Source: Asterella californica
Taxonomy: Eukaryota > Streptophyta > Marchantiopsida > Marchantiales > Aytoniaceae
Reading direction: 5' to 3'
Assembly (NCBI GenBank): GCA_036924285.1
Contig: JAYKYS010000010.1
Coordinates: forward strand, 17,211,001 to 17,275,000
DNA: 64,000 nt
Shown: piece by piece, positions 10,307-21,643 of the stretch
How positions within the stretch are numbered: the stretch's first letter is position 1
Layout of the letters: every line of letters begins with the position of its first letter
The notes under the pieces: model-generated
Databases searched by the model: none
What the model was told of the DNA's origin: nothing
The model's input: the letters and a program-made list of their open reading frames with translations, nothing else
Made by a program: the position numbers and the translations under genes

Positions 10307-10606
10307 CCTAGCTAGTTTATTTATGTCACCAACTCAACTAGATGATCTGTTCTACGTCAAACAAAACTGTCTACGTGCGATCTACCATGTCCACGTCGAG
10401 CTGTGGGCCTGTGAAATTTGAGCTACGGGGCGAGGAATGTGCGAGACATTAGTGGGTTTGTTTCTTTGACTTTGAAATGTAGCGCAGTGACAAGGTTCAA
10501 GCTGAAACGTTTGAAGTGTAGCGCGATGAAGCGGCTAGAGCTGTAACATTTGATTGTAGCACGATGTGAGAGAACATGAAGACTGTTGAAAATTCTAAGT
10601 AATATC

Positions 10607-10837
10607 TGTTGATATAGTCCCAAACTCTAGTAGATCGACGGCTACCATTAGCCGGAGTGGTTAGGGTTGTTAGAGTTAGTTAGAGGGCTAACCCACCATT
10701 AGGGTTTCCTTTGTACTCATCTCCACTATATATATACAGAGAGAGGCAAAGCCTCTCTCATCTCATTCCTATTTTACTTCCTTGTCTACTCGCTCTCTCT
10801 CTTCTTGGAGTGTCCTCGAAGTATCGATCTTTCTACA
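10607..10837 (+). repeat. 5' LTR of the copia element
   Basis: 231 bases, TG..CA. It contains a TATATATATA box near 10728 followed at once by a perfect 9-bp hairpin (GAGAGAGGC aaa GCCTCTCTC, 10739-10759), which would lie near the start of the transcript. Confidence 0.97.
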
Positions 10838-10849
10838 TGGTATCAGAGC
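10838..10849 (+). promoter_or_regulatory. Primer binding site (tRNA-iMet type)
   Basis: TGGTATCAGAGC directly follows the CA end of the 5' LTR. This is the standard complement of the 3' end of initiator tRNA-Met that primes minus-strand synthesis in plant copia elements. Confidence 0.95.
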
Positions 10850-11220
10850 TAGGGATTGGTACCACCCTTATTCGAAACAATATTTGTTTTAGACTCAAGT
10901 CCTAAAACTTTCGTTTTGGTCGAAAAAGATCCGACTGAAAATCTGCCACTGAAAACCTCCAAACCGACTGAAACTTGACCCAGTACACAATTCGCACTTT
11001 CTGAACAAGACAGCCTTAAAAGGACTGATCAGCAGATTTCAACGAGAAAAAATCGTCTAGGCCTCCGAAATCGCGTTCAAAGTTTCTGGTGACGAAAGAA
11101 ATGGTTTCACCTCACCCGAACGCATCAGCAGGATAGTGTTCGACATCAGGCACAACTCCGGCTGCTCTCTCCTGTATTCCAATCTCCATCTTGCTCATCA
11201 GCAAGGGACACACGCTCTCA

Positions 11221-11236
11221 CCAGCTCTGATACCAT
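11221..11236 (-). other. Inverted primer-site fragment in the copia leader
   Basis: The plus strand reads AGCTCTGATACCATGG, the reverse complement of a CCATGGTATCAGAGCT primer-site junction. It lies about 60 bases before the integrase frame, at the place where gag and protease should be. It suggests that the deletion was repaired with an inverted piece of an LTR/primer-site junction. Confidence 0.6.
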
Positions 11237-11283
11237 GGTGGTAGGAGGATACTAGAAGACTACTGATACTCGAACAAGCTTCT

Positions 11284-13887
11284 GGAGCTTGTTCACACTG
11301 ATGTATGGACTGCTTCTCAGCCAAGTATGACCGGTTTCCATTACTTCGTGTCGTTCATTGATGATCATCCGCGTTATACTTGGATCTATTTGTTGAGAAA
11401 CAAGTCATCTGCCGAAGTACTGTCAGCATTTCAGACTTTCCGCAAGTTGGTGGAGAAACAGTCTGGAGCATCTATCCTCTGTCTGAGATATGATAGAGGA
11501 GGCGAGTTTCTTTCTGGAGAGTTCGATGCATATCTGCGTGAGCATGGCATTCGACGCCAAAAGACCTGCAGTTACAGTCCGCAGCAGAACGGGGTTGCGG
11601 AGCGCAAGAATCGACACATAGCAAAAGCTGCTCGTGCGATGTTGAATGAGAAGACCATGCCTAGACCTTACTGGGCAGAAGATGTTTCATGTGCGGTGTA
11701 CTTGATGAACCGGACGCCTATAGCGGCAATCCACAGCAAGACACCGATGGAGGTCTTCACAAACAGTAAGCCTGATTACTCTTTCCTTAAAGTTTTCGGA
11801 TGTATCTGTTATGTGCACATACCTGATGAGAGACGTAAGAAACTAGAATCCGATGTATCTTCCTTGGTTATGCTTATGATACGAAAGGATATAGGTGCTA
11901 CAATCCTTCGTCCAAGCAGTTCTATATCAGTAGAGATGTCGTGTTTGATGAGCTACAGTCTTGGTTTGCACATGCACCTGTAGTAGCCATCCCTATACCT
12001 ACTGTAGAACCAAGGAGTCAGTCCATTGTAGTACCTCAGAGTAATACGTTGAGTGGAGGATCTGGAGAAGTCACTGATTCCAGATCAGAGTCTGTTGCAC
12101 ATAGAGTTGTTGTTAAGGCTGGAGTCCACGTAACACAGCCTAGTGGAACTAATGTAGTTTCTACACAGGATGAGCGTGTGCTATTGCAGCGTATGTTTGA
12201 CTCGTCCAGATATGTGGATCTTCCACATCCACTAGATACTTTGTCCCAGACCTTGGCGTCTACGTCATATCAGTTGCAAGGGGAGGTGACTAGTGCACCG
12301 ATTACCTCTCGCAGATCTGAGCGGACAAAACATCCAGTGAGTAGGTATATGCATGAAGGTTTTCTTGCTGCGCACCATGCATATATGGCCAATGTTCTTC
12401 AAGAACAGGAACCAAGTTCGTTTGAGGAGGCGATGCACAAGGTCCAATGGGTAAGTGCTATGGAAGCTGAACTTGCTGTGCTTCATCACCAACAGACTTG
12501 GGAGTTGGTAGACTTACTTCAGGGTAAGAAAGCGATTGGTTGCAGGTGGGTCTTCAAGGTCAAACGCAACTCGGATGGTACTGTGTGTCGGTACAAGGCC
12601 AGATTGGTAGCTAAGGGCTACGCACAGCAACATGGAGTCGATTTTGAGGAGACCTTTGCTCCTGTTGCGAAGATGGTGACTATTCGAACAGCAGTTGCAG
12701 TTGCAACTCAGAAAGGTTGGAAGATGCACCAGATGGACTTCAAGAACGCCTTCCTCAACGGTGATCTTGAGGAGGAGGTCTACATGCAGCAACCTCTTGG
12801 TTATGAGGATCCTAAGTTCCCTTCCCGTGTATGTAAGTTATGGAAGGCTCTCTACGGTCCGAAACAGGCACCAAGAGCATGGTATGCAAAGATCAATTCT
12901 TACTTGCAGTCTCTTGGTTTCCATCTTTGTAGTTCAGACTCTACCTTGTATTCATTGAGAATACGAGACCGGATTGTTGTGATCACCATCTATGTTGATG
13001 ACTTGATCATTACCGGTAACTTTGAGGAGCTTATTTCCTAGATCAAGGATCACTTGAAATCCGAGTTCGAGATGATGGACTTAGGAGAACTCAAGTACTT
13101 CCTTGCTGTGGAGTTCATTAGAGACGGGAAGGATGTTTGGCTTGTACAGCGACAGTATGCTCTCAGTATGCTTGAGAGATTTGGTATGCTTGACTGCAAA
13201 CCCATTGCTACGCCATTAGAGCAAGGGGTAAAGCTAGGAGCAGAGGATGGTGAGTTGCTGGATGATCCACGCATGTACAGACAGATGGTTGGGAGTCTTA
13301 TCTACTTGACCATCACCAGATCAGACTTGAGCTATGCTGTTGGTCTGATTAGTCAGTTCATGCAGTCACCACGGAGACCACATTTGGAGGCTGTCAAGCG
13401 GATCCTCCGCTACGTGAAGTTCTCAGTGCAGTACGGACTTCACTACCGATACGGTGGACCATTGTTGTTACATGGCTACACAGATGTTGATTGGACAGGA
13501 AGTGCCGACATGAGATCCACGTCAGGTTACGCTTTTGGACTTGGAAGCACTGCTATAAGCTGGGCTTCTAAGAAGCAACCCACAGTTGCTTTGTCGTCCA
13601 CGGAAGCAGAGTATCGAGGAGCAACAAACGCAACATGCGAATCGATTTGGCTTCGATGTCTGCTATCTGATATTGGTGTGGAGTGTACAAATCCTGTTGT
13701 TTTATATACAGACAACATTAGCAGCATGAAGTTAGCTAGTAATCCTGTTTTCCATGCTAGGACGAAGCACATTGAGGTGCACTATCATTTCATTAGAGAG
13801 AAGGTCCTTGCAGGAGAGATTGAGCTCAGTTATGTGAGCACAGGAGATCAGGTTGCCGATATCTTCACTAAAAACATTGCCTAGAGA
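11284..13887 (+). pseudogene. Copia pol: integrase, reverse transcriptase, RNase H
   Basis: Integrase starts inside a fused frame near LLELVHTDVW (first Asp) and continues with YDRGGEF (second Asp) and SPQQNGVAERKNRH (Glu). A frameshift near 11848-11856 moves the frame to the FLGYAYDTKGYRCYNP segment. Reverse transcriptase follows, with WVFKVKRNSDG, RLVAKGYAQ, QMDFKNAFLNGDL (catalytic Asp) and YVDDLIITG (catalytic Asp pair). A single stop TAG lies at 13039-13041 in otherwise continuous frame. RNase H has GYTDVDWTG, STSGYAFGLG, LSSTEAEYRG and ends QVADIFTKNIA (TAG, 13882-13884). Catalytic residues look intact; only the frameshift, the stop and the missing gag-protease make it non-autonomous. 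Confidence 0.95.
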
Positions 13888-13941
13888 TAAGTTTGATGCT
13901 TTCAGACATTGTCTAGGAGTACATGATGTAGAGACGAGCTT

Positions 13942-13950
13942 GAAGGGGAG
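13942..13950 (+). promoter_or_regulatory. Polypurine tract of the copia element
   Basis: GAAGGGGAG ends immediately before the TG of the 3' LTR, the usual place and composition for the plus-strand primer. Confidence 0.9.
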
Positions 13951-14179
13951 TGTTGATATAGTCCCAAGCTCTAGTAGATCGACGGCTACCATTAGACGGA
14001 GTGGTTAGGGTTGTTAGAGTTAGTTAGAGGGCTAACACACCATTAAGGTTTCCCTTGTACTCACCTGCACTATATATACAGAGAGAGGCAAAGCCTCTCT
14101 CATTTCATTCCTATTTTACTTCCTTGTCTACTCGCTCTTTCTCTTCTTGGAGTGTCATCGAATTATCGATCTTTCTACA
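13951..14179 (+). repeat. 3' LTR of the copia element
   Basis: 229 bases, TGTTGATATAG..TTCTACA. It carries the same TATA box and GAGAGAGGC/GCCTCTCTC hairpin (14081-14101) as the 5' LTR. It differs from the 5' LTR by about a dozen substitutions and one TA dinucleotide. Confidence 0.97.
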
Positions 14180-14184
14180 ATATC

Positions 14185-14800
14185 GAGGGTCCGGGAATAG
14201 TACTTGGTCTTCGAATTTGATCGATATATGTGTAATTCGATGAGAGATTCACTGTGAATTTTCCTTCACATCAAAGCACTTTGAGTATCCTACAAGCTGT
14301 AATTGAAGATGACATGTCAATGATATAAATGCTTATTGAACGTCAAACATTTCAAAATTATCCACTGGTACATTGATATCAAATTGCCTCACTTTCAATG
14401 CTAATCTTCCGCCATGGTAGCCTTGAAGTTAAGTGTTCAGACACATCGGATATAGCACGATAGAAACAACAATGTTGTATGGCATACATTTGATCTCACA
14501 TCGACTCACATGGTCGAACATCAGATCAAAATATTAAACACATCAGACATGCATAAATTCTAGCTCCATAACCAAGATCTATGAGGTGCGCTTGACTTAT
14601 TGACGTCAAAAAAGCAAAACCAGCGAAATCTGTGAAGTATATTCGGGACCACTTGCATTTTGGGAAAAACTTGAAAAAACTGAACTCAATAAATCCGGTG
14701 TGGTTATGACCTTAGTGTTCGTTTTACCACCGTCTTATTCTCTCTCTCATATGCTACGATAGTATTGTCCATCATGTGTTTTTTCTTGCTCTTTTACACA
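14185..14800. other. Stretch without recognised genes
   Basis: AT-rich sequence between the copia target site and the gypsy remnant. Nothing coding or structural could be supported. Confidence 0.35.
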
Positions 14801-15432
14801 ATTGCCGTCACATTACTCGGGTATAGTGAGACGGACCGATCATTCTGTGGATCACGAAGAGTGTCATATCATAGCTAAAAGATTCTTTCTCAAGGTTAAG
14901 TTGAGATCTTGAAAAACCCACCAATGAGGAAGGAACCGTAGATATACAACAATCTCCTCGTACACGCATCGAGAATGGACTAGGATCGTTGTTATACCAT
15001 CTCTGTTCTCCATCAACCTGCTCACACCATTCAACCAACTCGAAAGTGATTGTACACACACAAACTCCTCAAATATACTAGAAATTGCTTCACCCCCTCT
15101 AGAATATTTGCACACCAAAACTTTTGCTTTTTTTAATATTTTCTCCCAAGTCTTCAACTCATGTAAATTGACTCCACCCATTGCACTCAAACATCAACAA
15201 CCCAGACTGCCAGTTGTGTACACTAGACATGTATTTGCACTCTTGTACATGTTTCTCATCCGACTCTTCCACCTCTTGTATCAACCTTGACGAGATCTTA
15301 ACAGTAGGTTCTACACCCATGTCATCCCGCTCTACCAAAGTGGACTATGAAAACTTTACATCTTTTTGTCTGAGAATTTTTAAGAGTTTCTCGGTTGTAC
15401 TCATGTCTTGAACGAACAATAAAAAAACTGTA

Positions 15433-15760
15433 CTAAATATTTGTCATCAAGATCCAAATTTTGGCATAATGATACCCATCATTCATTATCTTTGTCTCCA
15501 TCCGAACAGCGATAATGTAAAGTTGGTCTAGTATGACATGATAAGAAGCAAATAATCGTACAAAGAAATGTTGCTCGACTTCTACGTCTTCAATCCTCGC
15601 ACACATATTAAGACAAACATCATACAACTCACCCTTCTGATTGTTGACAGCACAGAGTACCCAACCATGGTTCCTCTCAATGGACCACTATCTTTTCTCA
15701 TAGACCTCTTTTGAAATTATGTTGATTTCTGATCCATGGTCCACAAGTGCAGGTATTGGT
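15433..15760 (-). pseudogene. Retroviral-type protease region of gypsy E
   Basis: The minus-strand peptide CARIEDVEVEQHFFVR..LDQLYIIAVRMETKIMNDG lines up with the protease of the gypsy at 50718-51173 (VRVGDVAIEQNFFVQ..LGQPFIIATRMETKVLDDG). Just upstream, the DNA at 15725-15750 corresponds to the DHGSEIN active-site region read in reverse, but the frame is broken. Confidence 0.6.
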
Positions 15761-16813
15761 TCATTGAGTCCTCCAATCCGAACCTACGTCTTCGTTATTG
15801 TACATGCCAAATGCATATGTCTGAAGTCTGTGATTGACTTCTCTTCCTCGAATTGCTCATCTTCATTCTCAACAATAGCGGGACCAGCAATCTATACCTT
15901 ATGTTGAACATCTTCATCATCATCAACATCAATGACATCTACCACTCCAATCATGTGACTAGCTACTTGCTTAGTTAAAACTATTTTTCTTTTTCATGAT
16001 ATCAATGATCAGTTCATGAAACTCTCTCTTCGCAATATCATATACCTCAAGAAGAGTAAACTCCACCCTAGCATCCAGAATTCTTTGCTACAAGACAGTA
16101 CACAAGTGGGTCGTTGTTCCGGTGTCAACAACTAACTTGTAGGCTGGAGCTTTCTCCTTCTCTTGTGCTGAAAGCCTCTTTCCCGCACTTTGTTAGTAGC
16201 AGCAACTTCTTGTGGAGAATTTTGCACACCCTCTATAGGTCCTACTGCAGGTGGCAGAGCTGTAGAAGTAGAAGGTATATCTTATGGAGCAAGAGATCTA
16301 CCATTTGGTACAGGTCCAGATGGTTGTGTTTCTGCTGCTCTTCTCATTGTAACCCTCCGACGTTCACCATCATCAAGTACTCTTGCATCTAAGTCAGATG
16401 CATCTTTTCGTCTCTTAACCTCCATCATAGCATCTCGTTTCTTCTCTATATCCAAGAAGGCTCGAACAGTAGTCACATCTACATGATCTCTCCATCATGT
16501 TGCTCTCCTAATACTCTATGCACCTCTCTTCATCACCTTAATAGGAACTTTAGCCGCTTGCTCAACTAAAGTTGGATTAGAGCGTACTACACCTTCTCGC
16601 AAAGCAGCAACTAAGTCTTGGCAATTCCTTTCTAAGATGATTTGGACTATCACACCCAATATATCTTTTGGTAAAGATTTTCGTTACAGATCGAGCACCT
16701 AGCGTTGTTGATCGCTGATTCTTTTCAAAACGATCATCTCAACTCTTAAATCTCTCAACTGTTGAGTCAGCTCTTCAATCAAGTTATGCTTATTTTTGAT
16801 TCTCAACAAGTCG

Positions 16814-17662
16814 TTATCTAAGACCTCTTTGTGCTGGAACATGTACAACATGTGCTTGAAGAATTACAATAGATACTTGGAGAACCATCGGAGGAACTAC
16901 TAGGACTTGAGGAACCATTTGTTGGTCTGGCAAGGTCATTGTATCTAGCTGTCTAGCTATTGTCAGCTTGTCACGACGTTGTCTTGCAAGAGTAGATACT
17001 ACTTCTTCTACTCTTCTCCAATCAGACGTAACTCCTCTCTCTACTCTATGATCAGCTAACATAAAACAAAACGTACCTTGCTACAAGTTCACCCATAGTA
17101 CCCAATAATAACTTGTCTTTCTAGCATCCACGTCAATGTCTCTAGACCAGAAAGTTGTGAGTATTTCTTATCAAATTCATGGATCAGCTCATTTAGTCCC
17201 ATGGTACGCCCAGGCTGACGCTCTACCCAATCAAGAAACGTCCTCCTTGTGACTCTATCAAAATCTTCCTCTATAAATTCGTCCTTCAATGCACGTTCAA
17301 AAAGAGTCCATCCTCGTAGATGTCTTCTTTGTATACCTCTTACATTCTCTCTTAGTTCAATGACAACAGTCAACTCAAAACTCAGAATTATCTCAACTTC
17401 AGGTGCCCTCACCAATTCCATTTCACCCACATATTCCTTCAAGTACTCGATAACATCTTTGTCCTCGAATCGTCATTCAATCGACAACTGCCTGTAGAGC
17501 CTTAGTTGATTTCTGCTCAGCTCCTCCAAATACATGTTGTTGAATCAAAGCAACCAACACTTGAAGAATTTGAGTTGTATCAATATCAGGTTGTGCACCA
17601 ACTACTGGAGGTGGGGTAGACATACCTTGAGGAGCAGTCTCTTGAACAACACTTTGCGACAC
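16814..17662 (-). pseudogene. Gag of gypsy E
   Basis: Two minus-strand frames cover it. The first has TTQILQVLVALIQQH and STKALQAVVD; the second has VGEMELVRAPEVEIILSFEL, RRTFLDWVERQPGRTMGLNE and FDKKYSQLSGLETLTW. The same order is seen in the gag at 58911-59490 (TAEILKTLAALVQQH, STKALQAIVN, GEMELVRVTDAEM, RRTFLDWVE) and more distantly at 48736-49740. Gag forms the particle in which reverse transcription takes place; this copy cannot make it. Confidence 0.75.
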
Positions 17663-18124
17663 CCTTATCCATCTTTCTCACTCAATCAAACAAATCTTTA
17701 AAACTAACCACCTTGATGACTCTCAATGAAAGCACCAGATTTATGTCGAGGAGATTCTTTCTCAAGAAAGACGAGCCTTCTAACTGTAACTAATTGTGAT
17801 GATAGAGACTGAATGAGAAAACAAAAGCCAACCAACTTGCCTACAACAACCAAAGTCTTCCATAGATATCAATTTCTGTTTGATAGTTGATCCCTACTCA
17901 ATGAGATCAAGTTATCTTCACCAGAAGGCATATTTATCTCCAAATACAACAATAGATAAAATTCGAAGTCTCAATTCTTTATTCCTTTTTTTGCAACCTT
18001 CTCACACTTGAAACCTCAAAAATCAGATCCTCTCAATCATTGTCTTCCTCCCGTACGTGTCGACGGCTCTCCTAGACAACAAAAAATATATCATATCCCT
18101 AATCGTGTGATGCGGTACTTTTCT

Positions 18125-18290
18125 TAATGAACACCTTAGCTAAGCACCCTCAGCTAAGCTAGGGTCTTTATAAGCAAACTTGCGTATCAAGCAAGTAGGT
18201 CCCTTGCTAAGCTAGACCCTTGCTTAATAGAAATTTTGCAGTTCTTGATGCCATCTTCGTACCACTTTTTGTTATAGTACATGCCATAGG
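18125..18290 (-). repeat. Fragment of repeat R, copy 3
   Basis: The reverse complement aligns with about 650-790: TATAACAnAAGTGGTA, CATCAAGA, AAGCAAGGG, AGCTTAGC and the end motif near TTGATACG. It also shows CTTAGCTAAGC/CAGCTAAGCTAGGG words as in the ends of copy 2. Confidence 0.5.
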
Positions 18291-18381
18291 TCGACAACAC
18301 TGAAGAATTTAACAAATTAGTATGTATTTTTTCTTTCTCCATAAAGTAACTTCGACATTCAAGGAGCTAGAGGAACTAAGC

Positions 18382-18453
18382 TAACTCTTGATTATACAGA
18401 ATAGATTATTATAATAAAATAATAAATAATAAAATATTGATAATCAAGAGTTA
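18382..18453. repeat. Small foldback, 14-bp perfect arms
   Basis: TAACTCTTGATTAT (18382-18395) and ATAATCAAGAGTTA (18440-18453) are perfect inverted repeats around an AT-only loop of 44 bases. It may be a minimal MITE or a hairpin-forming AT island. Confidence 0.65.
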
Positions 18454-19550
18454 ATCTTATATGAAAATAAACAATAGCATAATTTCTCCTAACCTAGACC
18501 AAGTCTATATTTTCCTAGTTCATCTTTAATTTGCTGACGGTTTGGGAGAATTGACGGACTTCTGTGTAAACTCACTTGCGATTTTTGGAACTTTTTAAAT
18601 ATTTTTTATTTTTTTGTGCGTATTAAAAAAGAATGAGCCATTATACAAAAAAGAGAGAGTCAAAGAGAGAACACCGTCCACTTGATCAGACCCTTAGCAA
18701 CCTTTACCGACTTTGTGAGTCATCCACAGAGGATGAGATATACATCAGTTGTCAATCTGACAATACTCCAAGGGTCAGAGATATTTCCAACTACTATTTT
18801 CTAACTATTATTGTTATTGTTTTCTAGTCTTAGTCTATTGCATTGCGAGAAGTATTTACATGACTATTAGAATATATCGTGGATATCGAGAGCACTTTAT
18901 GAATTTAAGATATGAATTGAACATATCGTAATATTCATATCAACACTACTACATGCAACATGCATGCTGCATGTCGAGTGGATGACCTCCAGTGGTATTG
19001 AAGAGCGAACATAAACTATAATTTCCTTGGAGGTGCATTCACACATTTTATAGAGAATAAAAGTGAAAGATAGAGTACAAGATAAGGTCCATCCTTTTCT
19101 GACCACTCAAAGTGAATACATTGATCATTGATGTGATTTATTTCCAGCCTTATATCTCGATGTGAATATGTCCATGAGGTGATAATTACTTTATATTTGC
19201 TTCCTCATGGTACAAGTTCTCAGAGTCTTGGGTGCCGATTCTTGAATAGTGTATTCCAAATATGATATTCTATGTATCTCCAAAGTATTACTCTCTTAGT
19301 AAACTCAATTTTCAAGAAAGTATTTACATATTCTCCACTGGACGGATCTGAATTGTTCTATGGACTCCAATAGAGGATATTTGAATAACTGTGAGACTAC
19401 TCTTCTTTTTTCTACCTTTTACACATCGTCCGGGGATGATTCTGTCATCTATGTCATCATTTATTTTGTAATTCTTTTGTCATCCTATAACTCATGTGTA
19501 GCCTCTGAATCTCGAATGTTTATCTCTCAATGAATGGTTTATCCCTAACA
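18454..19550. other. Stretch without recognised genes
   Basis: AT-rich; only short frames without domain signals. Confidence 0.35.
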
Positions 19551-19554
19551 TCCT

Positions 19555-19762
19555 CTTTGTCTTTCCATTGCTAGCGGAACACCTTGTTGCTATGCATTTG
19601 CATAGCTTATCGTCGATCCTAGAGAGTTCAGAACAAGACAAAAGAAAAAAGAGCAAAGTGAGAAGTTTTTGTCCTCTTCCACTAACGAGAAAAGCTTATA
19701 ATAATAAGATTCTAAGGCAAATGCATAGCTTGGCAATGTTATTGCAATAGTGACTGCTTGTT
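19555..19762 (-). repeat. Dispersed repeat, copy 2 (inverted copy of 8945-9145)
   Basis: The reverse complement shares AGCTATGCAnnTGCATAGCAA, TTGTCTTGTTCTGAACT and TTCTCACTTTG with 8945-9145. GCTATGCATTTGCATAGC (about 19590-19607) is itself a palindrome. Confidence 0.5.
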
Positions 19763-19763
19763 T

Positions 19764-19846
19764 ACCCATGTACACTCGGAGTGTACATGGGTATTTAATA
19801 TATATCCTAACCCTTCCGGCGGGAAAGGTTAGGATATATATTAAAT
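19764..19846. repeat. Double foldback
   Basis: Two hairpins stand side by side. ACCCATGTACACT cgg AGTGTACATGGGT (19764-19792) is a perfect 13-bp pair. ATTTAATATATATCCTAACC (19793-19812) pairs perfectly over 20 bp with 19827-19846, with a 14-base loop CTTCCGGCGGGAAA. The second has the same AT-rich arm plus CCTAACC core as hairpins at 6906-6960 and 20734-20785. Confidence 0.85.
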
Positions 19847-20733
19847 GCCCATGTTAAATGACGCCTATTGACAATTCCAAGTTCGGACTTATACCCCAAG
19901 GAACGCCTCAGCTCGCTCTCGACTTATGGGTTCTGTCTGGATCAATTAGCTGTTCCCGGAGAGGTTAACATTTAATATTTATAAGTGATTTTGATTTTTT
20001 ATTATAGTTTATTACATTATAAATTTATAACAATTACATGTATTCCGCTAAGAGAAAACGATTTTCACTGTACAAGGCCGTTGGGGATGCTTATTTACTG
20101 TTAGTTTTGTTTTTAAATATTCGATGTTGAAATAAATTGATCTATGGGAAAGTTCCAGATAGAACTGTTTATACTTCTCAGTTTAGGGTTTAGTCTCACT
20201 TCGAAATTCGGTAAGTTTCCTGCTTAAAATACACTACTTCCGATTTGTTTTCCCCTCTACCGAAAAAATGCAATTCACCCATGGTCCTGGAACTAACTAG
20301 CATGACCGATCTCCCTTTATTACTTTCGTTTGCATAGTTTACTACCGATTCATTTCTAAGGACTAATTCGGAGAGGGCAAGAGAATTTCTTATTTTTCTA
20401 AAAAGAATATTATGAGAATTGTTGTTAACTGAAATTCCATGTATGTGTTATCATACCCTTTTCTTTGGGACCAAATGAAAAAGGATGTTTCATTCATAAT
20501 TAAAGTGTTGTGTGTATGATTATAATGATATTTCAGAAAGTATGTTATGTGGGTTGAGTACATGCAAGAAAGTTGTTGGTCTGAATGTCATTGCCTGCCA
20601 GTGAAACTGTTTAGATCAGTCAGAATTTTTCCAAGTGAAAATTTTGAGTGACTTGGGCACTCCCTACAGCCACTATATTTTTGATTATTCACTAGACTCT
20701 TGGGAAGAGTGCATAGTTCGGATCGCACGCTCA

Positions 20734-20785
20734 TTAATTTATTTTCTAACCTTTCTTACCGTAGAGGCTAGGCAATAAATTAATT
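20734..20785. repeat. Foldback with CTAACC core
   Basis: ATTAATTTATT (20734-20744) pairs perfectly with AATAAATTAAT (20775-20785). Inside, CTAACC and GGCTAG pair with one mismatch. It is the third member of the foldback set. Confidence 0.65.
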
Positions 20786-21298
20786 GCTAAGCTAAAATAA
20801 ATGTAAAATAGATCAATAAATTAGGGTCAAGATTGAAATTAGTGATTGTGACCTCTGACATATACGTCATGACGCGCTATCTTAATAGATTATTTCCAGA
20901 AAATTCACTGGTATTATAATGTTAATATTTACAGAAATAAGAATTAAACATTTTATTTTATTTAAAATATAGACTTTATATTTACATATTCTTTTGTAAC
21001 ATAAAATATAAGATCTTTTTCCTATATAGACCAAGTGTTACTCCTTTGTTTCCACAAGAGCAAATCCACATCCAGAGTTTTCTCCTTATTTTCTTGCTTG
21101 TCCTCGTCTGGTAGCATATTTGATGCATATAGGTAGCATGCATATTTCACTAGACTCTCGATGGAAACGCATGAAAAATATATGGTGAAAACAAAAGAGG
21201 AAGAAACTGAAGGATTATAGAACAGCTGAATTAGTTCAAGAAACAAGAGTACGATGGAAGGAGAAACAAGAAAGGGGAAGGGACGAGCGCTTGATGCT

Positions 21299-21379
21299 GT
21301 GACCAGAACTGAGAAAACGAAAAGTGACCAGAACTGATAAAACGAAAATTGGCTGCGCCCCATTTTCGTTTTCTCAGTT
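21299..21379. repeat. Direct plus inverted repeat just upstream of radA
   Basis: GACCAGAACTGAGAAAACGA is repeated in tandem with one change (units begin at about 21299 and 21324). The part AACTGAGAAAACGAAAA (21307-21323) has a perfect 17-bp inverted partner at 21363-21379. It lies 265-345 bases before the radA start codon, so it could sit in the promoter or 5' leader. Alternative hairpins using unit 1 or unit 2 are possible. Confidence 0.75.
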
Positions 21380-21643
21380 TTCGACGATTTTCGTGCCAAT
21401 TTTCGACGACGATTGCGCATGTGGAATCCAGAAGCAGCAAACTCAAGTTTGAGTTGTTTTGTTCTTCGATTTGGTCGAGCCGAACTGGTGGGAGATCGGC
21501 AGTAAATCACAGCGGAAATCCTACCGATCGGATTTTAGGGGGACGAGGTCGTCTGAAAGTCGAAGTCATGGAACTCCAAATTTTGAGGTATGCATGTGAA
21601 CTGAGCGGGGTGTAGCGCCGCTCTGCAGAGAAGAGAGGTAGCT

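Larger units (their letters stand above)
10607..14179 (+). mobile_element. Ty1/copia retrotransposon lacking gag and protease
   Basis: All structural ends are present: target duplication ATATC at 10602-10606 and 14180-14184, LTRs of about 230 bases starting TGTTGATATAG and ending TTCTACA, a primer site TGGTATCAGAGC (10838-10849, complementary to initiator tRNA-Met), and a purine tract GAAGGGGAG before the 3' LTR. The inside holds integrase, reverse transcriptase and RNase H in copia order, but only about 430 bases separate the primer site from integrase, so gag and protease are missing. One frameshift (near 11850) and one stop (13039-13041) break pol. By eye the LTRs differ at about a dozen sites. 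Confidence 0.97.
14800..17762 (-). mobile_element. Gypsy remnant E: leader, gag and protease, reverse strand
   Basis: On the minus strand the order is a primer-site-like CTGGTGCTTTCATTGAGAG (about 17733-17751), gag (17662 to about 16814), a charged gag tail (16476-16282) and a protease-like segment (15627-15433), ending near 14.8 kb without reverse transcriptase. Peptides match the gypsy at 46959-56718 (RMETK near the protease) and the truncated gypsy at 57327-59505 (LREY..EMELVR, RRTFLDWVE). All frames are broken. The element is truncated on its 3' side; its LTR should lie to the right of 17750 but has no second copy to fix it. Confidence 0.75.

Noticed and set aside
21022..21510. 162-codon minus-strand frame upstream of radA
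   Set aside because: No recognisable domain; it covers the direct/inverted repeats and the likely radA promoter. I treat it as chance.
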